Shown in pieces: positions 52,701 to 64,000 of a stretch of DNA of 64,000 nucleotides. The DNA lies in assembly GCF_014529535.1 (NCBI RefSeq), contig NW_023503297.1, positions 124,001 to 188,000 of the forward strand. Direction: 5' to 3'. Position 1 is the first letter of the stretch. Every line of letters begins with the position of its first letter. The notes under the pieces are model-generated. The model was not told where the DNA came from. It saw nothing but the letters and a program-made list of their open reading frames with translations, and made no database searches. The position numbers and the translations under genes were made by a program. Source of the stretch: Bradysia coprophila (lineage: Eukaryota; Arthropoda; Insecta; Diptera; Sciaridae).

Positions 52701-54259
52701 CGTCCCAAAGGGACGTCCACTCAATTTTCTGAATTTTTGATTCACTCCCCGTGTTCTCCAACACACTCTTCCCTTTCGTTGTGAAATCCTGAGTATAAGA
52801 TAAATCACTGAAATGACTGTACCATTTAAATGTTTTTTACATGACTCGCCTGTGCTTCGGATCAACAAATTCACTCGAAAACTCTACTTCTCATCTTTTT
52901 ATCCCCAATTATGTTAATGGATTTTACATGCTGAGGGCGTCGAAAGTAGTGCTTGAAACATCAAAACTACGGTTTGCAACGATGTTCTCATTTATAGGAA
53001 GTTTTCCTGGTCCTGTTTCAGTTCCACTGTAGTACCCAATGACTCCTATTTCTTAGAGAGTTTAAAATATTCACAAATCATCGGTTGAATAGCTAATAGT
53101 CTGCCCGATACAAGAGTAACAAGTTATCCACTCCAGAGATATTCAATACCGGACATAAATCATTTTATAAGTTTGCCAACAACCCTGTCATTTTAGTGAT
53201 AATATACCTGATTGAATGATGTATATTTTATCGAAAATAGATCTTACAATATGGATCCTATATAGGCACCATAATCAATTTTAAATATCAGCAAAAATAT
53301 TTTAAATTAAATTACTTTTTAAAATGGAAGTTTAGACAGTGTCTAATAGACACGTTGTGAAGTTATAATTGTAGATAAACTGTAAATATTTATCAATAAA
53401 CGATTTTTAAATGAATATTGTCTCGTCTAATTTTATTTACACATCAGTTACGAAACTATATTTTGTGAATGCAATGACGAAAAGTAGAAGAAATTGGTAC
53501 GTATGCAAATCGGTGATAAATGTTTTTTTAGGTCTGTGGCCTTGAATGCCATTTTTTTTACCCATCTAGTGTCTAAAAAAGCATTTATCACTCGTTGGCA
53601 TAAAAAACTAATCTGTTCAACGATGTCAGTATCAGAAGTTCATACACTAAGAAAAAGTCGTTTTTTTAATGCAGTTTTTCCTAGCCATACAATTTATATG
53701 ATGACGTAGAGTGTACAATTATCGCCTATGCAATGCATGCAAAACCCAGATGCACATTGTGATGAATGCAATTCTTAAACCTCTTTAGCAAAAGCAATCA
53801 TTGTGCAGTACAGCATAATATTCAAGTAGAGATTTCACTATACTCTTTTTAACGTTGCTGTGTTCGTGTCACCCCTTCAAACAACTCGAGTATCCTTTCA
53901 AAAAAAAAAAACAAAGAAAGAAGAAGCAGATGTTTAAAAAGCAACAGCACTCCACTATTCGTTACAAAGCTCGGCTTCGCCTCGTTTTGACAATTTTCAC
54001 AGTTGCGCATAACATCCAATTCTTCGTAACGAGTAGCTATTTGCAATAATATTAAATACCTTTTTCAGTATTCAAGAATCATGTGTTTATGCCCTAAAAA
54101 GTAGAGTTGGAAGGACGCTTTTAGGAGTACTGTATCATTGTATCGTGCGGGGACTTAAGCGTCTCGTTTTTTTTTATTTGTTGGACTTAACTCATCTGTA
54201 ATTGTTCTAATTCACTAGTGAAAAAATTACGTCATTCACGCCAAAGTGAATAGAGTGCG
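49712..54259. other. Intergenic region downstream of PHETA
   Basis: The PHETA 3' untranslated region probably ends after an AATAAA at 49894-49899. Beyond that lies a 176-bp fold-back at 50229-50404 and AT-rich DNA without a recognised gene to 54259. A short palindrome (ccgaaaaattccgaa / ttcggaatttttc) occurs near 51330-51390. Confidence 0.5.
50229..50404. mobile_element. Fold-back element, short form (acacggtc...gatatcgtcaggaacgatat family)
   Basis: Begins ggtgacctttctacacggtc and ends gaccgtgttcaaatgtcccg ccacc, with inner acgatat / atatcgt arms. It has the same termini as the 1.4-kb element at 57474-58901 and is thus the compact version. Confidence 0.7.
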
Positions 54260-54337
54260 CTATGTTGCATTTTGCATCGTCACAAAACGTTTCATATTTT
54301 TTCCATTCCAATTGAGTTTTAACGTTCAATCAAAAAA

Positions 54338-55760
54338 ATGAATAATTGTGCTGTGTGGCGGCTGTTTCCGGAATGGCAATCCAAATAAAATTATTTGTGA
54401 TGGAGTATGTCGTCAATCCTTTCACGCTGAGTGTGTTAACTTTAGTAAAGATGCATTATTGTGCTATCGTGAAATGCCGAATCTTCAATGGTTCTGTGAC
54501 GGTTGCATAATTCGGACACGCTCGTGCAACGTTTCTTCTCCTCGATTCAATAACTTTAATTCCATCTCGTCATCATCTTATCTCCAACGAACGCTCATCG
54601 CTGCCAAAAATATGCGTAATCGTAATCGAAATCAGATTCTAAACGCTAAGTCGTCGAGTAATAACAGTTCCGTATTTTTGGTAACCCGATCAGCTAACGT
54701 TGTAAATGAAGTTACAAAGTCAAACGACTCAGTGAGTAATTCTTCGTCGGCAAACGAAATGCAACCTGAAAGTCTTTTAGTCAAGTCTCCTAGTGTATGT
54801 GGAACAAATCCACTGTCTATGATCACTCAGCCTGATGTCAATCTACCCACGGCGCAGTAGTAACACCGATTTTAAAGTCAATCTCACTGAACTAGGAACT
54901 CCAACCGCCGGCTCTAGTCCCTCGGCCGATGTACCGACCAAACCGTCTGTTTCTGCACAGGTATCCGATGAAGTCGAAAACCCTACAGTACGACCGCGAT
55001 ACGATTCAATGGGCTCACCAAATATTTCAATGCCGTCCGAGAGACAAAGGGTTGTCTATGTTTCCAATTTTCATCCGTCTGTTACCGAGAAGGACGTTGT
55101 TAAGTATCTATTGCAGAAGAACGTATGTAGATATAAACAGCGTTTCCTTTGTATCGTTTCGGATCACAGTTAACTCTAACATTTTTCACTCAATAGTCAA
55201 TAGTAAACTGTGGCCCGACGACGTTGTAGTTCGTGAATTTATGAAACGTTAAATAACCAGTGAATTTTGAACTTTCATTTTGAACTTTAATTTCGTCTTT
55301 TTTCAAGAACTAACTTATTGTCATAATTTTAACTCAGCCTAAGCCTAACCTCCGATTAAACTAAATGTTGATTGTACTGAATGGTTCTAACTCTAATCAG
55401 AATATGATTAGCCAAATCGAGTCTCACGACTTTAAAAAAACGAACTCCAGGTCTACTCGACCTGTGCAAATATCTGCTGGTCTAGTCGACTGGCTGTTGC
55501 TAATCATTTCTCTTTCAGATGGGCCATTAAGTGCATCCAGTCAGTCAAATTAAACAACGCAAACGAACTTAACAGTCGCCGCTGTACTCCTCAACCACGT
55601 TAAAAGCATATCGTCATTATTAATGAATTTATTTAAATTATTTTAATTGTTATTTGCAAATTGTCAATTTTATTATACCGAAAGTAGTCAGGGGGCCTAT
55701 GCCATTGATGAAATAAATAAATAAAATAAAATAAATAAAAATAAACTTAAATATTTACAG
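54338..55760 (+). mobile_element. Internally deleted LINE: ORF1 with PHD finger plus 3' end
   Basis: An ATG at 54338 (MNNCAV) leads, after an apparent one-base loss, into a PHD-like finger (CGGCFRNG ... CDGVCRQSFHAEC ... WFCDGC) and a Ser/Asn-rich linker ending at 54860. A shifted frame (54835-55173) continues with RVVYVSNFHPSVTEKDVVKY, the RNA-binding C-terminus typical of insect LINE ORF1, and then WPDDVVVREF. No endonuclease or reverse transcriptase follows. The 3' end has gggggcctatgccattgatg and an (AAAT)n tail (55711-55752), typical of Jockey/CR1-type LINEs. Frame breaks show it is dead. Confidence 0.82.
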
Positions 55761-56357
55761 CTGACAGTTGGACAAAATAACGCTAATGTGATATAATAAA
55801 TGTAAAAAACTAAGCGTTAAAAGGACCTGCTATACGGTATATTTTGAAATGGAAGGCATTGCGGCGTGAATTATCGAACAAATTAATCACAATCAGTATT
55901 AGGAATTGTGGCGCCACCGTGCGAATTCGCGAAAATTTTATTTCAATTTTCACTGTTTCCCTGGTATACTTATGTGAGTGTATAACAAATTCAAAAAGTT
56001 CGCCAACAATTTTCCTAACTGGTTGACATTAAAATTTGACATATGCATAATGGCAGTGTGGCACGTCAAACGCGATAGTATTTATAAAACTTGGCCAAAG
56101 TGATATTAAAAGTGTGTACTATACACAAAAAGGTACAAAAATATCACTATCTTTGGCGTGATCAAAATAATATCAAAGTCGATCCTTACTGTGACGGTAG
56201 TAGTTTCATGCAAAAACAGTTTACGGTGTTGACACGACTTCTAAAGTAAATTTTAGTGTAAAAATTAGTTGTAAAGATTCTTGTAAACAAGACGTTTGAC
56301 GGAATTGCCGAGAATTATAACTTGTTTTTAGAAATAAAATCAAATAATTATTAACAA

Positions 56358-57057
56358 ATGGCTCAACAAGCACCAAAAATGGCTCAGGGTCCCCTAAAGA
56401 GATTCGTGGAAAGCCTAAAAAGTAAAGAATTTCGTGACTACTTAATGAGGTAATTATGTAAGGCATTTTGATATCAAAATGCGAATCAAATCATTTGCAT
56501 GTAACTCACAAAAAAAAAAATCGCGCTGGTACGATTCTATGCGTATCTGATTATGCAACACTATGAATTGAATTGTATTATTAGCCGACTATTTCGTTGG
56601 AGGCAAATTTATAATAATGTCAAATAAACATGAATATATATGAGTTTACAACAAACGTTTCATTCATTTTATTATAGCACACACTTCTGGGGACCGGTAG
56701 CAAACTGGGGCATTCCTATTGCTGCTCTTACAGACATTCGAAAAGATCCAAAATTTATCAGCGGCAAAATGACATTGGGTCCGTATTATGGACTGACCCC
56801 AAATAATGTCTTTGTTTTAATAATTTGTTGTTGTTGTTGTTGTTACAGCACTATGTTTATACTCAGCGGTGTTCATGAGATTCGCTTGGAAAGTGCAGCC
56901 TAGAAATTTGCTACTATTCGCATGTCATATCACCAATTTCTCAGCGCAAGGATTACAAGGGAGTCGTTTCGTAACGTACCACTTAACTGCCGATAAGACT
57001 AAGACTAATGTAACAGAATCGCCTAAGGCCAATGTAGTACCTGAAACTAAGAAATAA
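56358..57057 (+). CDS. Mpc1: Mitochondrial pyruvate carrier 1
   Basis: Subunit of the inner-membrane heterodimer (with MPC2) that imports pyruvate into mitochondria. Exons 56358-56449, 56678-56778, 56849-57057 (GT-AG, phases 2 and 1) give 133 aa. Conserved blocks: [58 protein letters not shown] and [16 protein letters not shown]. Two to three hydrophobic membrane segments fit the family topology. The protein is longer than the usual 107-109 aa, with about 15 extra N-terminal residues and an extra hydrophilic C-terminal tail rich in Lys and Thr. Intron 2 (56779-56848) ends in a (TTG)n run before its acceptor; its donor is the weak gtccgt. An AATAAA lies at 57246-57251. Confidence 0.95.
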
Positions 57058-57251
57058 TTTATCGAATCATCTTGTCAATCAACAAAATTTATTACAAATT
57101 AAGTAGCAAAGTTCCGGGAAGAGTAATTTACCAGTTTTCTTTTGTATACAACAATAAGTTATATATTCTTATTTTGGTTTATCGTTTGTTGAATATACAA
57201 TGATTGTTATCGAAGGAGAATTTCTTTATCTTTCTCTACATCGAAAATAAA

Positions 57252-57473
57252 TAAAATTTTAATTGAATCAGTCATCGAGGAATTTTACGTTTCATTGCAG
57301 AGGTAGTAAAACTTTATTAACGGTTTAATGGGCTATGATGTTTTTTGGTAGGGTGCTATCATGCTAGGTCCCTTCACTACCTTCCACGAAACTTTTCCCT
57401 TCCTTGTGGAAATTTTATTGATACTTGCGTCTCGTTTGGTCTTTTATACAGATCACATTTCAAGGTGGCGGGA
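57252..57473. other. Short gap after MPC1
   Basis: MPC1 3' sequence and flanking DNA; nothing recognised. Confidence 0.4.
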
Positions 57474-58901
57474 CATTTCCACACCGTCAATATCGTCAGG
57501 AACGATATTATCGTTTTTTTGGACGATACTATCGTCTAAAAAACGATACTATCGTCTAAAAAACGATACTATCGTCTAAAAAACGATAATATCGTTTTTA
57601 GACGATAGTATCGTCCAAAAAACGATAATATCGTTTTTTGGACGATAGTATCGTCTCAAAATCGATATTATCGTTTTTTAGACGATAGTATCGTCCAAAA
57701 AAACGATATTATCGCCCAAAAAATTTTCATCCAGGACGATAATATCGTCTAAATTGAAAAATTCTAAAATATTGTCTGGACGATAGTATCGTTTTCTTGT
57801 CGATATTATCGTTCAAAAACGATATTATCGTTTTCTGGAGGATATTACCGTTCTAGAAAATCTAATGGATATTTTCGTTTTCTGTACGATAATATCGTCC
57901 AGAACGATAATATCGTCCTGGGCAATATTATCGTTTTCTTAAACGATAATATCGTCCAGGACGATACTATCGTTTAAAAAAACGATAATATCGCCCAGGA
58001 CGATATTATCGTTTCGTTTTGGGTGGTAATATTGTCCAGGACTCAATTTTACTCAGAGGTGCAGCAAGAACCGAATTCTCTTCCAAAATATCGAAAAACA
58101 ATTGTCAGATGAAATCACCTACATCATCAGTGTTTCAAAAAGGCGTTTAGTTCGTCCCTAAATAATTCATCTTTTTACGAAATGAATACATAAAAAGCGT
58201 TTTAACACGCCGAGCGATCCGGCCCATTGCCCCGGAGCGAAGCGGAGGGCCGCAATGCGAGCCGGGCGCCGGAACGGTGTCGGAACTTAGGAGTTAATTT
58301 TTTTTTCTCGCATCGTCTCATAATTAGTCTGTGTAATTTTTCTATATAAAATTTAAATGTACGGAACCAAATGAACCAATTTTTAATATATATTTGCCGT
58401 CTATAAAAAGGTGTTTATCTACAAGATTTTGTGTTTCGTCTTCAACAACCATCCAGAACGATAATATCGCCCAGGACGATATTATCGTCTCAAATTTAAA
58501 AAAATAAATAAATTAAAAATGATATTATCGTTCTGGACGATACTATCGTCCAGAACGATATTATCGTCCCAAAAATTATCGACCAGGACGATAACATCGT
58601 CCAAAATAACGATAAATTGGTTCAGAAAAAGAAAATAACGATAATATCGTCCAGCGGATATTTTCATCCAGGACGATATTATCGTCAAAAAAACGATATT
58701 ATCGTTTTTTTAAACGATAATATCGTCAAGAAAACGATAATATCGTCCTGAAAATATTTTAAAATTTATAATTTTAGACGATATTATCGTCATGGATGAA
58801 ATTTTTTTGGACGATAATATCGTTTTTTAGACGATAGTATCGTCTAAAAAACGATAATATCGTTCCTGACGATATTGACCGTGTAGTTATGTCGCCTCAC
58901 C
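57474..58901. mobile_element. 1.4-kb expanded fold-back of cgataatatcg units
   Basis: Termini ggtggcgggacatttccaca ccgtcaatatcgtcaggaac and their complement (gttcctgacgatattgaccg tg ... cgcctcacc) match the 176-bp element at 50229-50404. Between them lie two arrays of short palindromes (cgataatatcg, cgatactatcg, cgatattatcg spaced by aaaaa or ccagga), at about 57500-58040 and 58450-58880. They flank a unique ~410-bp centre that contains a GC-rich island. Confidence 0.8.
58206..58285. other. GC-rich island in centre of fold-back
   Basis: Text such as gccgagcgatccggcccatt and cggagcgaagcggagggccg is almost free of A/T runs, unlike everything around it in this AT-rich window. No coding, no tRNA shape. 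Either captured sequence or a structural part of the element. Confidence 0.7.
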
Positions 58902-59809
58902 GCGAAAAAAGTGACGTGTTAATGACATCTCATTACGAATATCTTCCATATTTATTCGATTTTCTTCATTGCAAAAAACGTTGTACGCAACACGAATCGT
59001 TTGCTGGTATATTACCTCACACTACGTCTTGCCAACATCGGCTTCGCCTCGGCACATCTAGTGCGACATACCATTGGCATTCGTCATTACTAATTCATCT
59101 GATGACTTTTCAAAATCTTATTACTAATTGAAGCCTATGGTTCTCAATCATAAAAATAAAAATTCACAAAAGCCTTCGTACAGTAAATCCCAACCAAAGT
59201 TGTGACACAATTTGCCTTAGCTCTTTTTTAGCTGGTCCACAAAAACAACATCCTTGCCGCTTAAGTGCTCAAGTCACGGTTAAACACGTATAAGACAGTT
59301 GAAAGGTAGACCAGATGAATACCAGCTGAAGTTGGAGTTAACTGTAATGTTCCTGGAACGACGTTGTGTAACGAAATGCTGTTTGTAACGCACCGCTCAA
59401 AGCACAGTCGACTTTACGTGTCAATATTGCAGTGAAGTTTTTCAACGGGTAATTGTTTACTTCTACCACGATGAAAAAAATAAAGGTCTAAAGTTATCTG
59501 TTATAGCATAGTGGTTAGCATCGGAAAGCACTAGAAGTTCACGACAAATAGTAAATTTTCTCGATGCATTACGTACAAATCGCATTCACTTACTTATCAG
59601 CCATATTAACCCAACATCTGAGTAAAATCGCATAAATAAAAATGCTGTAGGAGTAGCAATCATGATTGGATGCTGTATCAAATTAAGTTTTCCTGAATTA
59701 TCATTAAAAATCATCGATTCCGCTGATCCTCCAAATGGTCAAGGTTTAACTTCATCATTCGAAGAAACTAGATCATTTGGATCGTAGAAGCTTCAAGTCG
59801 TCTTGCGAA
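58902..59809. other. Region between fold-back and hAT-like element
   Basis: No gene recognised. A string resembling a tRNA A box (tagcatagtggttagca) lies at about 59505-59521 without a good B box. Text on both sides of the next element reads continuously once that element is removed. Confidence 0.45.
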
Positions 59810-60576
59810 CAGGCATGAGCGCCGACGGAGAAACCTCGGCGGCGGCTAGCCGAAAAAAATTTCTCGGCGGCGGCGAAAAAATCGGCTTGAGCCGGCTTAA
59901 AACGGCTCGGCTGGAGGTTTCTTTCAACTTTTTTTCAAAATAAAAACGTTTAGATAAATTCATGGAAAATGAACTAGTAAGCATGAAAATGAAATTGTAC
60001 GAAAAGCGAAAATGTAGGTAGATTAGGTTGTTCAAAGTGCAAGTGGAACTGGTCTTGTTACAAGTAAGTCTCTAAGTCTAAGGTTCACTAACACGTCAAG
60101 TTTTATTGCCTCAAAACTTGAACTAAATGGAAAATCATGCTCCAGTACACTCATTTAACTCATTAAGAAAATGGTTTTCGAGAAGAAATCGAAAGCTCAC
60201 GAAAATCAAGTAAAAATTGAAAAGAAAAAAAATCGAGAAAATTCGCAAAGATCGATAAAGTTTTCTCAAATTTGTGAATTAACTGATTGTGCGCCTTCGG
60301 CTCGTTCCTCAAAGGTCATACTTGCCAAAACAACAAACTTAGAAGCGAGGACGTAATATACCATTCTGAAAAATTCATGAAAATTCAAGAAAATTTTAAA
60401 AATTTTCTTAATTTTGAAAAAAAAAATTCAAAAAGTACTTGAGTTGCTTAGGATCAACAGGAATCTCGGTTTTCAAAATTATTTCACCCATTCACCTTTC
60501 GAAATCTTTATTTCATTTTCCAGCCGTTTCAAGCCGGCTTAAGTCGGCGGCTTATTTTCGGCGGCGCTCATGCCTG
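59810..60576. mobile_element. hAT-type non-autonomous DNA transposon with 8-bp target duplication
   Basis: Terminal inverted repeats caggcatgagcgccg at 59810 and cggcgctcatgcctg ending at 60576 are flanked by perfect 8-bp direct repeats cttgcgaa (59802-59809 and 60577-60584). Eight-base duplications with CA..TG ends are typical of hAT elements. Sub-terminal regions are G/C-rich (ggcggcgg, aaaacggctcgg / agccgtttcaagccggctta). The 767-bp interior has no transposase. Confidence 0.88.
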
Positions 60577-63500
60577 CTTGCGAAGCAATTATTGGTTCAA
60601 TGTTTGATGCTTGAATTTCAGGATTCTAAGAGGTTTTTGGGAATGCCTGCTGCCAAAGAGAAATTATTGGTGCCCATAGAAATAGCAAGTAATCGGCCTC
60701 AAGATTTCATTGTTTTCATGTGTATATGAGTGAAATAAAGCCATTAGAAAAAAAATTTAACCCAACTGGGTTTCGGCTGTATGCACCACACTTTGCCATT
60801 GCTGGCCATCTTCGGCTACCCTCTTTTAATTGCTGACCTTCAGCAGCTTTAAGTCATATTCAACTCCATTAATCCATCGTTTACACGGTCCACCTCTTGT
60901 TCGACTTATGATAGTTTACCCTCATACATAAGACTTATTTCTGCAACGGCGCTATGAAAAGTGAACTTTCTCATTTGCCTCATTTGGGTGACGTATGAAT
61001 AGTCTTTTTTCTCTGATGGCTTTACTTGTTCTTGTACTTGTGCCACTTGTGCCTAAAAAAACATTTATCATCGAGTTGTATACAACGTTTTTCGCAACAA
61101 AGGCAACGGAAAGTCCTACTTTTCGTCACTTGTAGCGAAAAACTAATTTTCACTAAAATTTTGTGAATTATTACGAACCGACACGATATTCAATTTTTCT
61201 ATGACTGAGAATGATTCAAAAGCCGGGTTTCCATCGATGATTATAATAATTGAAAATTTCACAACTTTTATTTAAAATTAATACGTGGTAAGTCTGCATT
61301 GCAAAAAACGTTGTACGCAACAAGTTGCAAAATGCAAGGGCGCTGTTATCGATAATAATAGTCGACTGTAGTCTCTAAAATATTTTAATTATGTGGAACA
61401 GTGTTGACTATTTAGTACAGCGACAGAGAATAGTGGATAGGAGTAAATGGCACAAGATTCGCTACATGTAGGCCGCCCACACGTTAGGTCTCGCAGTATT
61501 TATGGCATGTTTTTGAACTAAGGAAGGACAACAGTAAGGAACGCAAGATTCCCTATACCCAGGACGTTCCGTTAGGTCTCGTTGAATTTCTGGCATGTTT
61601 ATAGAAGATGCAAAAGGTGATATTTGAATTAGACAACATTTTAGAAGATGTAAAATCGCAGGTCGCGTGTCAAAAACCTCCAAATTCGATGTTTACGTTC
61701 CATTGTTTTCCTTATAAATAGCAGGCCCGCCTTTTCATTGTGCGGACGATGCAAATAAACAAAATGTTTCTATAAAAAACATCTACCCGTCAAAACCATA
61801 CTCAACAATTCTCTAAACTTGAAATTGTTGAATGGGCCACCTGACCCAAAAGCCAAATAGAGTACCCACAAACACACAGCTTTTTATGTTGTTCAATGTT
61901 GAAAATGTTCGGTAGAAAAAAACCACACAACTCACAAAATTGTTCATCTTGACGGTATAAAATTTATTACAAAAAAAAAGAGATACAATAATACACTTGG
62001 ACGGAGTGGATTACTCTTCCTTAACATTTAACAGAAAAAAAATCTTTGATTCTCATGAAGCCAAAAAAAAATGTTCTCAACGACAACATCGTACATTTAT
62101 ACGTTTGTATAGATCTATAACATTGCAAAAGGATATTTAAAATGACCATCTGTTTGTAACAGAAGAGTATGGAAATAAAAATTTTCGTGAAATTTTCATG
62201 TGCTGTTATCCTTTACTTACTATCTACGGTTATATGGACTCATGACCAAAAAATAAAGAAAAGAATCGTTGTGCTCCTCTCTGCTGTGTATATACGGTTA
62301 CGACGAAACAATTTTTTATAATAATTTTAACATGTCTATACCGAACACAATAGAAAGATTCATCTTGCATCTTGTGTAAAATGATAATTTCTTAAGAAAA
62401 CCACTATTCCAGAATACATGCAGCAAAACATTCACCGACAAAATTATTAGGTACGTGTTGTTATAAAACGAACTGGTTTTTCTCATAGTGGTTGGTTTAA
62501 AGTTTGCTTTTTTAATATTAAGAAAAAAATCCTAGTCGACTGCATAAAGACCAACATATAAAAGTTTTGTATGGAAAATGCTGTATGAATAAAACGGAGA
62601 GAAATAATATTTAGAAAAAAAAAATTCTACTTCCCTCTTTATAGAATGAATATTTTGCTGCTACTCCGCCTTTCGTTTTTTTTTCGTTCTTCTTCTGTTT
62701 GTGTGTAATTTTAATGAAATTATAGCTAAGCTTCATGGTAAAATTTTTTGGACATTTCAAAACATACATTTTAGTTGTTGTCTGTTCTCTCTGTACATTA
62801 ATTTCAATTTGATAGAATCCTTTATTCAGCATCCCTTTAAACATTGTCTCCTCATTGTATACTGAAGAATTTGTTGTTGATGATAAACGACTATATGTTC
62901 AAGTTATAGATTGACAAAAAATGTTATTGGATTGCATATAATACGAATAATGTAATTTGATCGGTGGAATATTAACAGGTTTTTGGTGTAAGATTCAATT
63001 TTTTTTAATGGTCATCTGACTCTTCTTGTATCTTGTGCAGTTTTTTTTTTGTCGCGATAGACACTGATAGACACTTTTTTTTCGGAAAGGCGTTTTTTTG
63101 TCACTGTGACCTAATGAACAAGTGACTTTTTCTTTCACGAATGTGACATCATTGGGTTGGAGAGAATAGACGAAATTTGGTTTTCCATCCGCTCCGAAAC
63201 ATGTAACGCCCTACAATTTCTAAATTAATTGACTTTTGCCAGAGGCAAGGTCTCTTTAATGTACGTGAAATTACGTGACGAGATTTAAGTAACATAAAGA
63301 ATCCGTTCGACAATCTTAAGTTACATTATGTGATCTACATTGTGCTGCATTGTGCGAAAGTTTAACTTTGACAAACGAAAAACACAGAGTTGATTAACTG
63401 ACCAATTTTCTGCACTTTTCACGGCAATAATTTGTACATCATACCATACAGTAATGTCTGAGAATTATCAGAACACTTTTTACAGTATAAATCTCGCGGG

Positions 63501-64000
63501 ATTTACTTATTAGCATTGTCGTATTGATAAAGGATTTTATCTGTTAGTGGAATTTAAAGTTCACTTTGGTTTCTGGTTCGTTATCACTTTTACCGCCCGA
63601 TACTAGACATGATTCACTGCTTTCAAATTGGTCGGATTAGCGAATCTTGAGGTTGGCTTGCGGGATATAAGACTTTCAAATGAGGGACGCGTTTTGTTTC
63701 AGCTGTTTTTCAGCTGATCCACTCATACAAACAAATTAATGTGCTAATGCTTCTGTATACGAGTGAAACCGTTTAAAGACGTAAGACCATATGAGTGGAT
63801 CAACTGAAAAACAGCTGAAACGAAATGCGTCACGTATTTCAAAGTCGCCGACTGCAGTTGCAAAACTACCTATTTACCTAATTTACCGATGAAATTATCT
63901 AATTTACTGGCAAAATTACCAAACTTACTTCTACTTGTGACAGTAAATTTGGTTATTTCATCGAAACATTCTGTAATTCAAATAACCAATAATCGGCCCT
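60577..64000. other. Right-end intergenic region
   Basis: AT-rich DNA without a supported gene. Frames such as those at 61462-61683 and 62611-62844 have no recognisable domain. The only identified feature is a MITE at about 63664-63856. The string gcattgcaaaaaacgttgta cgcaac occurs at 61297 and also near 58967, suggesting a shared small repeat. Confidence 0.5.
63664..63856. mobile_element. MITE of family ACAGTCGGCGAC, left end decayed
   Basis: The right end aaagtcgccgactgca and the inner arms cagctgtttttcagctgatc / gatcaactgaaaaacagctg match 27415-27906 and 4859-5025. The left terminus has lost the acagtcggc motif (it reads gggatataagactttc). Confidence 0.7.

Noticed and set aside
54348-54860. 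Host PHD-finger gene
   Set aside because: Frame breaks at both ends, an ORF1-type RNA-binding C-terminus one frame over and an (AAAT)n LINE tail indicate a dead retrotransposon.
57474-58901. CRISPR-like array of cgataatatcg repeats
   Set aside because: Units are short palindromes with irregular, non-unique spacers in a eukaryotic context, and the whole is bounded by transposon-like inverted termini.

Overview
This window is eukaryotic and comes from an insect, most likely a dipteran of the nematoceran type. The reasons are AT-rich DNA, introns of about 60-80 bp next to a few long ones, an insect-type odorant receptor, a copia-type retrotransposon and several small terminal-inverted-repeat elements. 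The dipteran placement is inferred from protein resemblance, not from a search. Nothing bacterial or CRISPR-like was seen.

Eight conserved genes can be spliced by hand with every intron GT-AG and every frame closed. From left to right they are: (1) mitochondrial glycerol-3-phosphate acyltransferase (GPAM/minotaur), + strand 1849-9418, with two alternative N-termini; (2) a DXO/Rai1-family decapping exonuclease, + 13272-14694; (3) an odorant receptor, - 16528-18269, whose last short exon was not found; (4) MEMO1, - 24266-26993, complete in seven exons; (5) a makorin E3 ligase, + 30351-31575; (6) Sra-1/CYFIP of the WAVE complex, - 36710-41202, ten exons; (7) a sesquipedalian/PHETA PH-domain protein, + 47480-49711; (8) mitochondrial pyruvate carrier 1, + 56358-57057. 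A ninth, unrecognised intronless gene (+ 25787-26323) lies inside MEMO1 intron 1 on the opposite strand, and a decayed partial copy of it lies 2.3 kb downstream. These are mostly unrelated housekeeping genes. There is no operon-like logic, although GPAT1 and MPC1 both act on mitochondrial or lipid metabolism.

The spaces between genes are filled with mobile DNA. They hold a very young, internally deleted copia-like LTR element (32496-33829) with a 5-bp target duplication and a newer insertion inside one LTR; two inverted copies of a mini-me/Helentron-like element with a (GTCY)n core (22025-23207 and 43678-44857); a degenerate RNase H-bearing LINE (about 45270-46990); a LINE ORF1 with a PHD finger (54338-55760); a hAT-type element with an 8-bp target duplication (59810-60576); and several TA-flanked small inverted-repeat elements, one nested in another.

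The most unusual structures are very large palindromes. One is a 425-bp fold-back with 185-bp arms that are nearly identical (18681-19105). Another is a roughly 940-bp hairpin whose two 447-bp arms each keep the same open reading frame (28891-29832). A third is a 1.4-kb fold-back built from short palindromes with core cgataatatcg, holding a GC-rich island (57474-58901). These are the best candidates for undescribed biology, such as hairpin RNAs or fold-back transposons.
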